DNA of 64,000 nucleotides from assembly GCA_963662155.1 (NCBI GenBank), contig OY759270.1:16536545-16600544 (forward strand), read 5' to 3'. Of the stretch, positions 55,985 through 64,000 are shown in pieces. The DNA is from Lamellibrachia columna (lineage: Eukaryota; Annelida; Polychaeta; Sabellida; Siboglinidae). The notes under the pieces are model-generated. The model ran no database searches. It worked only from the letters and a program-made list of their open reading frames with translations, and was not told where the DNA came from. The position numbers and the translations under genes were made by a program. How positions within the stretch are numbered: the stretch's first letter is position 1; each line of letters opens with the position of its first letter.

Positions 55985-56440
55985 CCAAGTCTACCGCTTT
56001 GACGGTAGAACTACCACTTTGTCTTCAATTTTACATTATCTACCGCTTTACTGCATTCAAGCCAAAATCTACCGCCAAACCGCAATTCCAAGCGTACAGT
56101 TAAAATTACTCATTTCGAATCCAAATATACGACCAAACCACACCACTTCACATAGGAAATGCACCATAAGTAAACATACTCTAAAATTGTTTTTTTTTGC
56201 GCCAGGACGGGAAGCCCCCTTCTACACCCTCCCCTCGCGGCCACGGCGCGAAGACTTCGTCGCCAGATCTTGATCTAATATATCACCGTCACATCATTAA
56301 AAGCGGTAGATATGCCGTCACACGTCTGTCCTTATACGAAACACTTGGGAATGTCTGTCACATGTCTGTCTTTATACAGGACATTTGGGAATGTCTGTCA
56401 CACGTCTGTCCTTATACGAAACTTCGAATGTCAAATCTAC
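55985..56440. repeat. Possible small inverted-repeat element and 46-bp triplicate
   Basis: CTACCGCTTT at about 55,990 is inverted as AAAGCGGTAG at 56,299-56,308, with a further CTACCGCTTTACTGC in between. From 56,312 a segment CACACGTCTGTCCTTATACG, GGAATGTCTGT is repeated three times at about 46 bp. Both are modest signals. Confidence 0.5.
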
Positions 56441-56939
56441 AGTAGACGAGGTGTAACTACTTTTGAGTCTAGAGTTTCGGCAAAACGCAGCGGATTTTGT
56501 TTTGTTTAACCTGTAGGTAGGCCTGTTCCTACGAAGAAAATGCGGTGTTTCTGAAAATGTCTAAACGAAAAGACAACATTAAACATCTGTTATGTTCAAT
56601 TTATTGCAATATTGACGAAAACAACTATAGTAATGCAAATGTTTATTAAAAAACAAGTATGCTACAAGTGACTAAAACAACACGTAATCGTTTTAATTTC
56701 TATATCGGCATTATTGTAAACTAGAGGCACGGTAGTGTAGTAATAGTAAAATGATGTACTTATTCATACGACAATGTGTACAATTCAATTACAATTGAAG
56801 TATCTTTGCACAAAAAGAGACTAACACGTATTTTATCTTAACGTAGGACGTTTTTTTGTGTTGCTTAATTTTGGTCACGGATTTATTCGAACCAGCAAAT
56901 ACCAGCCATGCCAGCCACACAATGACACCTTTCACACGT

Positions 56940-57790
56940 CCAATGGTTCCTCTTCCCAACACCTTTTCTCCCTATACCCCACATTCACTGGTTCCTTCTC
57001 CATCACCTTTTCTCCCTATTCCCCACATTCACTGGTTCCTCCTCCCAACACCTTTTCTCCCTATTCCCCACATTCACTGGTACCTTTCTCCCTATTCCAC
57101 ACATTCACAGGTTCCTTCTCCCAACAACCTTTCTCCCTATTCCCCACATTCACTGGTTCCTTCTCCCAACAACCTTTCTCCCCATTCCCTACATTCACTG
57201 GTTCCTTCTCCCAACAACCTTTCTCCCTATTCCCCACATTCACTGGTTCCTTCTCCCAACAACCTTTCTCCCTATTCCCCACATTCACTGGTTCCTTCTC
57301 CCAACACCTTTTCTCCCTATGCCCCGCATTCACTGGTTCCTCCTCCCAACAACCTTTCTCCCTATTCCCCACATTCACTGGTTCCTCCTCCCAACACATT
57401 TTCTCCCTATTCCCCACATTCACTGGTTCCTTCTCCGAACAACATTTCTCCCTATTCCCAACATTCAATGGTTCCTTCTGCAACACCTTTTCTCCCTATT
57501 CCCCGCATTCACTGGTTCCTTCACCCAACAACTTTTCTCCCTATTCCTCACATTCAATGGTTCGTTCTCCCTATTCCCCACATTCACTGATTCCTCCTCC
57601 CAACACCTTTTCTCCGTATTCCCCACATCCACTGGTTCCTTCTCCTAACACCTTTTCTTCCTATTCCCCACATTCACTGGTTCCATCTCCTGACACCTTT
57701 TTTCCATATTCCTCACATTCACTGGTTCCTCTTCCCAGCAGCGTTCCTGCTTATTCCCCACATTCACTGGTCCTCATCCCAACTCTTCCC
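56940..57790. repeat. 45-bp minisatellite, about 18 copies
   Basis: Units ACATTCACTGGTTCCTTCTC, CCAACAACCTTTCTCCCTATTCCCC at 45-bp spacing, with variants. Because 45 is a multiple of three, several frames stay open on both strands (plus FTGSFSQQPFSLFPT and HSLVPSPNNLSPYSP; minus EKEPVNVGNREKGCW). The plus frame from 56,858 runs 350 codons, but its repeat peptide changes phase inside the array, which argues against coding. Confidence 0.9.
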
Positions 57791-58074
57791 CGCAGTTGGC
57801 CTCCCATCTTTCCCATATTCGCTCGTCTTTCCACTCATTGTAACATTCCTTCTTCTCCATATTCCCAATACCTCAATGCTTGCTCTCCCCTTGTCCCTAT
57901 ATGGGATTAGTCTCCCTCCCATACCTCACTCCCTCGTCCTCGTTTTCGCTCGTCCAATCAGCTGAAAAGTCCTACTCAGCGCGGCCAAACATCACCAGAC
58001 GACGTGTCCCCCAATGTGAGGTGTGGAAGAACAATATAGCTTTCACAAGTTTCACGTAATTACTTGAACTGTGT

Positions 58075-58256
58075 GAGCTTAGTGAGGGTGTGTGGATGGT
58101 AGAACGACAACTGTTAGAGGTCCACAAGTATGTGTGTCACAAAATTTGTGAGCTTAGTGAGGGTGTGTGGGTGGTAGAGAGACAACTGTTAGAGGTCCAC
58201 AAGTATGTTTACAAGTATGTGTGTCGGTCGGTCGGTCGGTCGGTCGGTCGGTCGAT
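58075..58256. repeat. 76-bp duplication and (GGTC)n microsatellite
   Basis: GTGAGCTTAGTGAGGGTGTG to AGGTCCACAAGTATGTGTG is present twice in tandem (58,075 and 58,150), directly followed by about seven GTCG units. Confidence 0.85.
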
Positions 58257-58259
58257 CCC

Positions 58260-59445
58260 TTCTTCCCATGTTCGTTCGGTTCTCATCCTTACATTCGTTC
58301 AACACTCCTCCTCACATTTTATCTCCATCTCCTCCACATTCACTCTTTCATCTCCACATGTTCACATCCTCCACTCAGCACAGTTTGTTTCCCCCACGCA
58401 TTCTCACCCCTCCGCTCATATTCCCTCCCTCCCATATCCTCTCGTCCTACCTCTCAACTTCTGCTCTTCCCTCGTCTCGACAATCGCACATCTTTCCTCC
58501 CAACATCCTCAGTCCGATATTCGCTAGTCCACATTCCCGAAAAGAGCATATTCGGTGCAAAAATATCATGACGACGACATATCCCCCAATATGTGCTGAC
58601 ATCTGGCGAACAGTGAGATAACAACACATTATTGACTCCATGCACAACAGAATCCCTGCAGTTGATCTACGGTAGTTACGTTAAGGCTTCGCTTGGGTCT
58701 AAACACATTTTATTTTCTTATTTCATTATCACTGAACCTACAGAGCTGAAACTTTCAGAGATTGCAAGTGCAGGTAACAGTAATGCTGTGAATTTTTTTC
58801 AGAAAGTTTCGTACAGATTTTCCCACGGTAGGCAGCCATCTTGGATTAAATGTTGCGTGTGACATATCAGTAACCATTGGGTTTAGAGGGCTCAAATTTT
58901 TTGTGTAGTTACTCCACATAACCCTAATGAAAACAGTCTGTTGACTTTCTTAGTTTTCAAAAAACTTTTTTTTAAGGATTTTTTTTACATCTGAATGTAT
59001 TTTTTCATCATGAAATTTTACATTGATGGTTCATTATATAAAATATAGGTAATGTTTTCTAAAAAGTTACTACATAGTTTTCAAGAGTATACTATCAAGA
59101 AACACTGTGGAAAGTTTCAGGCCAGGCAATTCTGTCAAACAATAGCCGAGATAAGTGACACGGGAGGCAGTAGGTGTGAGGCAAAACATGTTTTTGAGAA
59201 AATCGCGTTCAAAGTTTATGTACATTGGCACATACATTTCAACATCTGAAAAGCAACCTAGATGATTGAAACTTTGCACACACATTACTGAATGTATAAT
59301 TTATCAAAAGGCAAAGTTCAGAGTCATTGGCATTGTAAAATAATAAAAATATATCACAAACTAAGCAACTTATCACAATAAATGTTCCAAACAGAAAAAC
59401 GTCTGGAAAATAGCACAACAGTCCATAGTTCATACAGATAATGTT
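58260..59445. other. No gene seen
   Basis: First CT/CA-rich (58,260-58,520), then AT-rich. The latter part may be the 3' portion of the MULE element on the minus strand. No terminal inverted repeat was found. Confidence 0.45.
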
Positions 59446-59447
59446 TA

Positions 59448-59540
59448 CTAGAGCATATGTAAAGTTCACTGGAGCATATGTAAAGTTCACTGGAGCATAT
59501 GTAAAGTTCACTGGAGCATATGTAAAGGTCACTGGAGCAC
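59448..59540. repeat. 21-bp minisatellite, about 4.5 copies
   Basis: GTAAAGTTCACTGGAGCATAT units in tandem, starting 11 bp beyond the stop codon of the MULE transposase gene, in its 3' untranslated region. Confidence 0.92.
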
Positions 59541-59550
59541 AGCAAAATCC

Positions 59551-61821
59551 CTAAAACGCCCCAGGTTCATAGGTGGAGGCATCTCGAGCCATTGTTCGAG
59601 CAACCTTTCGTGCCCGACGGGCCTCCATCCTGCTGGCCTGCACTTGCCGCACAGACTCTCGCAACCGACGACTGTCTGCCTCTGCAGCTGACACTTTCAG
59701 TCGACTGCCACACTGCAGCCCCATTATTGCATAGCTGCGCGTCACCGTCGAACCAATCCCCTGATTGAATTCCGCAATCGCCAAACAGGTTGCAGCACAA
59801 ACACGCACCAGGCCAACGAAGCCTGTCTTTGGACATTTGAGCCACACCTTCGAGTGCAGGCTCTCGTTAGCGTTCTGCGTCTTGCCCTGCAAGCAGCGAT
59901 CCAGCAGGTCAGGATGGCCGAGACGGACGTACACCTCCTTGACCTTCTCTGCAACGTCCTTTGCTAAGGGTGTGCCAACTTTGTCCCGGTGGTATCCTGG
60001 CTCCTCTCCCTTTGCCAGTGCCCGCTGGAAGAAGCACCAGCTGTTGCGGCCAATGGGGCAGTGGTTGTGGTGGGGTTCCTCATCGGTGGACGCCGCATGG
60101 AAGAAAGACGCGAAGACTGCACTCCGCATCGCGTCCTTGTCACCCGTGCAGCTCCGAATTGCCTTTCCATAATACAATGTCAGCTTGTTGATGGCTGCCA
60201 GGGTGAGCTTTCCGTGCCCGCGTCCACCGAGAGTCACTCCAGTCTTCTTGGTGTCCTTGGTGAGGTTACGCAGTGCCGTCCCCATTCGCTTTGCAACATG
60301 GTTGATGCACTCCTCCTTGCGGATGTCCACACCTGCGCCATACACCTTCAAGTCACACACATGTTTGTAGGTGCTAGAGTCTCCATCTGACAACATTGTC
60401 GTGTAGCGGAAGTTGTGCTTCCCGAGAGAGTTGTTCCACAGAATCTCTGCAGCCGTTTTCTCCATTGCGTTGGAGGACCCGGTGTAGTTTGCTGTACAGT
60501 TGTCATGCGCCTGGTACCACTTCTTGAAGTCGTCAGTGTCCCGGCCTCCATAGCGTGACGCTGCGCATGCACAGCGCTGGCAGTAGAGCGACAGGATGGT
60601 GAAGACGATCACCAGTCCTGTCACCACCTCCACGACGCACCCGATGCCATACATAGACCTGTGGCCCCGGGTCATCCAGGAACCATCGAAACTGACCATG
60701 AGGTCCATGACACCGGATTCGTCAATGGAGGGGTCAAGTTCTTTGTACACTCTGCGCACGATTTGGGCAGACTCGCACATAACATCGTTCGCAACACGCA
60801 TACTTGCATTGGTAATTGCTGTCTCATGTGTGATGTAGGTCGTGTGGTGCATCACTGGCATGTCGAGGTAGCGGCAGAATTTCACAAGTCCCGAGTACCC
60901 GACACCCATGTCCATCGTTGCAGACACAGCTGATCTCACCACGACAAACGGGGCATTCGTCGCCTGAGTCCCATCGGTACGGTCTGATGACAGAGTTGCA
61001 TTGATGACCTTGTCGCAACTGGTGCAGACAGTCTCGAGGCGACACACCATGCCAAGGGTGCGGTCGACAGCTCGGATGGAGAGTGTACGCTTCCTACACA
61101 ACGTGCATGGCAGGTTCGCGACAAGTGATGGCAACACGGCACAGCGTACAAGTACTGTTGAAAGATCAGCATCTGTCTCATCCTCAACCAGGAAGCGCGG
61201 GACACCTATCTCCTCCAGAAGATCTGCATAACCAAACTTCTGTTCAGTGGCAGACAGTCTCCGAGATGTTGATGGCCGCCTTGAAGCCTGGAAAAAAATA
61301 CACAATCTAAATGTATTTCATGAAAAAAAAAAAGTATCCGAGATATGTTCAACAACATGCGCGTGTGTGTATATAGGCTATGTATACGATAATTATCAAT
61401 GCAAGTTGAGGCAATATAATAAACCATAGTCACAACTCTGCCTCTGGTGTGCCTGGATGGCCCCTAGGCCTGAATGTCAACACAGCCACGAACATCAACA
61501 GCATGAACTAGATCAGCGTCAAATCGTTTATACAGCAATAGTTATGCCACAAAGGCTAACGGTGTTTGGATAAAACACAAATGTATATAAATCTTACTCA
61601 TATGCACTATCATAATGAATATATGAAATATAAGAAATTAAACTTACACTGCGTTCCATTCTCGCTGGCACCACGGACATGGTCGAAGACGAAGTTGTCG
61701 CTGTAGGTTCATTAGCGTATTCAACCCTCGATACCTTCGCACAGCGCGCTAACTGCAACGATGCAAGCTTTCGCTTCCTCCCAGTACCGTAACCGCCCAC
61801 TCGCTTTCGACAAAACGGCAT
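59551..61821 (-). CDS. MULE-type (Mutator-like) transposase, two exons, apparently intact
   Basis: Exon 1 (61,648-61,821) starts MPFCRKRVGGYGTGRKRKLA and ends MERS at a GTAAGT donor. Exon 2 (59,551-61,287) starts after TTTTTTTCCAG with ASRRPSTSRRLSATEQ. Both are phase 0, giving 636 residues without a stop. Visible parts are a basic N-terminus, paired CxxC motifs (CTLC, CTSC; residues about 119-149), FDGSWMTRGH with the first catalytic Asp (about 259), MLSDGDSSTY with the second (about 359-361), HHNHCPIGRNSWCFFQRAL, and the NANESLHSKVW block with the catalytic Glu (about 533), plus a basic C-terminus. It matches the animal 'Mutator-like transposase domain' proteins. It is GC-rich compared with its surroundings, consistent with recent arrival. 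It could be a recently active element gene or a domesticated copy. Confidence 0.88.
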
Positions 61822-61829
61822 AATGTCGT

Positions 61830-62445
61830 TTCACAAAGCGATATAAATTAATGAAACGCAGAGGAAAAAAAATTCGATCGAATCGAACGTAGCTGGTATT
61901 TCAAGCTGACGTCAGATGATGGGAATTAATATTACAACCAATTAGAGCGCTTGATTTGAGGGAATCCGACATCATGTGATGCTGCCCGGCGAATCGTCGT
62001 GGGATTCCCCATTCCTTTGTCACCGAGATGGTTGAAAGGCAGTCATTTATAGTCGGGATTACACGGATACCCGCCGCGCAAATGTTTAAACTGTTTGTAC
62101 CATCATGCAGAGCGAATATGGGGCTTTCCCGTGATATGCGCCATGTTGGAATGGCAACGTTTTCTGGCATGCAATCGCTGGCGGAAAATCACCTAATGTT
62201 CCATTAGTCTCGGTTCATTTGACAAAAACAAAGACTTCGCAATGATAGGTATCATACAAAAGACATGTTTTATGACAGAAACGTGTTTATTTCGACAGTG
62301 CAACTTACATGAATGGCAAGTTGAATAATATTTATACACGGAAATGGCAACAACTCGAAATTCATTTTATTGTCAAAAATCCGTCAAATCTGACCCGAGT
62401 CTCTCGTTAATAACGATTAGGTATTGAGAGAGCGAAATCAATATG
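61830..62445. other. Possible promoter side of the MULE gene; no gene seen
   Basis: Immediately upstream of the transposase start, AT-rich then mixed. A palindrome-like TTCGATCGAATCGAA is at about 61,872. The terminal repeat of the element is not identifiable from this window alone. Confidence 0.35.
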
Positions 62446-62457
62446 TGTTTGTGTGTG

Positions 62458-62489
<32 letters not shown>

Positions 62490-62505
62490 TGTGTGTGTGC
62501 GTTTT
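62446..62505. repeat. (GTGC)n / (GT)n microsatellite
   Basis: Eight or more GTGC units flanked by GT runs. Confidence 0.92.
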
Positions 62506-62538
62506 TAAACGCATACTAGTGGTTTCCTGTGTTAATTT

Positions 62539-64000
62539 GATGTAGACCTCGGTTAGACGTTCAGAGCCTGTTTTTGTGTGAACTGTGTGTATAACTCTCG
62601 AGTCGGCGAAATCTGTCTTCACACACTCGCTTTGACGCGCGTCCTCGGTTCTACGGTGAATATTCTGGTCCGAACCGTTGCGTCATTTCACTGTCTGCGC
62701 GACACCCACGTCCCGTAATTTTTTTTTATACTGCCATGACAAATTTATGAATATCAGATAACGCTATATCAGATAGTTATTCGACGCTTTTTGGTATTAC
62801 ATACTTAAGATCTTCCACAGAATACTATGTTCTCGTCACCGACGTAATATTCGTACTTAACATGAAATCCCACAAGATACCTCATTGACATGCCCGATGT
62901 TAAGACTCGACTTCGACTCGAACTTGTTGTTCTCACTATCTATGTATTTTTTTCCATTAAAATAACACATTTTATTAATGTATTAAAAGTTCAATATGTA
63001 CGCATCATTTGTTTAACGAACGTTCAATACATTATTTATTAATTCACTACAAATAAAAATCTTCAACAATGCAGCACAGGGCAAAAAATAGATGCTTCAG
63101 ATCTGACCGATTCAATATTTCTTACTACACTGTGTATTCGTATATACGCAAAACGTGTCAACCGAGGACATTGGCCAGAATACACACTTTCTAACTTAAC
63201 GCCTATTTGATGTAGACCACGGTTGGCCGTTCAGAGCCTGGTTTTGTGTGAAATGTGTAGGTATATGTATACATATGACTCTCGATTCGGCAAAATTTCT
63301 CTTCAAACAATCGCTTTGACGCACGTCACGAAGTAGTTGCACCTGCCCGATTTCTTTTAGATCTGAATAATTTATTCGACAAGACAAATAACATATAAAG
63401 AAATTCAGAGTACTACGAATTAATACAAAATGTATGAATTTATAACTCACGTCCGTAATTTTTATCAGGAGCGTCTCTGATACTGCCATGACACATTTAC
63501 GAATAATGGATAGAGCTTTTTGGTATTACGCATCCGTTTTTTTAATGAAGTGTCAGCAAAGATATTCCACAAAATACTATATTCACGTCACCGACGTAAT
63601 ATTAGGCTTACGTCGGTATGCAAATATGAATTCGGAGAGAGGCAATACTCAACATGAAATCCGACAAGATACTTTATTGACATGCCCAATATTAAGATGG
63701 CATCCGCTACGCATTGTTTGGACTCGTAGTTTTTGGCATGTTCTTAATATCAATGTACTTTTTCCATTAACATAACAATATCTATCAATGTATAAATTGT
63801 GTACTTAAAGTTCAATATGTACGCATGATTTGTTTGACGAAATTTTCATAAATTATTTATTAGTGCATTACAAATTAACATCTTCAACCGTGCAGCACAT
63901 AGAAAAATTATATGCCTCAGATCTGACCGATTCAATATTTCTTGTTACACTGTGCTTTTATGTATACGCAAAACATAAAGGGTGTCAACCGAGGACATTG
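62539..64000. repeat. Two-unit diverged tandem duplication, 670-830-bp period
   Basis: GATGTAGACC.CGGTT at 62,539 recurs at 63,209. ACTGCCATGACA at 62,731 recurs at 63,482, and GTGTCAACCGAGGACATTG at about 63,156 recurs at 63,982, at the window end. Order is conserved while the period grows from 670 to 826 bp, so the second unit carries insertions. Both units are noncoding and the array probably continues beyond 64,000. Confidence 0.85.

Noticed and set aside
56858..57910. 350-codon Pro/Ser/Phe-rich frame
   Set aside because: Minisatellite; the repeat peptide switches reading phase within the frame, so it is not a conserved protein repeat. Kept as a finding only.

Overview
This is an animal nuclear genome window, AT-rich, with spliced exons and GT-AG introns. 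It is dense in mobile DNA and carries long microsatellites and minisatellites. The repeat types (CR1- and RTE-type LINEs, a tRNA-derived SINE, hAT, PIF/Harbinger, pogo-like, MULE and transposase-DUF4806 elements), an NLR-type receptor with many small leucine-rich exons, and low GC all suggest a marine invertebrate, either a basal deuterostome or a lophotrochozoan. I cannot place it more closely from sequence alone. No tRNA, rRNA, CRISPR array or bacterial operon was seen.

Layout. 1-5.8 kb: GT-rich repeats, a CR1-type LINE 3' end, a 31-bp minisatellite, a decayed transposon gene and an inverted-repeat element of the same repeat family. 6-16.6 kb: isolated plus-strand exons of three unrelated conserved genes, namely glycine-cleavage T-protein (AMT, two partial copies), dyskerin (DKC1) and a monocarboxylate transporter (SLC16). 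They keep splice sites but carry frameshifts or changed conserved residues, and lie among two non-autonomous hAT elements with terminal inverted repeats and 8-bp target duplications. 18.6-36 kb: one minus-strand NLR-like gene (repeat-rich N-terminal exon, small helical exon, 1.6-kb NACHT exon, at least seven small LRR-type exons). It has several frameshifts, and its 5.4-kb intron holds a 67-bp minisatellite split by a nearly full-length RTE LINE. 36-38.4 kb: a CR1 remnant split by a pogo-like element. 40-44.75 kb: a PIF/Harbinger element with terminal repeats, both of its genes (convergent, both damaged) and a large palindrome between their 3' ends. 47-54.7 kb: a fold-back element and a multi-exon transposase-plus-DUF4806 gene with a LINE remnant in one intron. 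55-58 kb: tandem repeats. 59.5-61.8 kb: an apparently intact two-exon MULE-type transposase gene. 62.5-64 kb: a large, diverged tandem duplication.

How it fits together: the only gene here that looks fully intact is the MULE transposase. The NLR, AMT, DKC1, SLC16, Harbinger, RTE and DUF4806 genes all show reading-frame damage. Because some frameshifts fall in homopolymers (A9 in the RTE, C10 in an LRR exon), uncorrected long-read error is a competing explanation for part of it. Non-homopolymer lesions and changed conserved residues argue that much of the decay is real.
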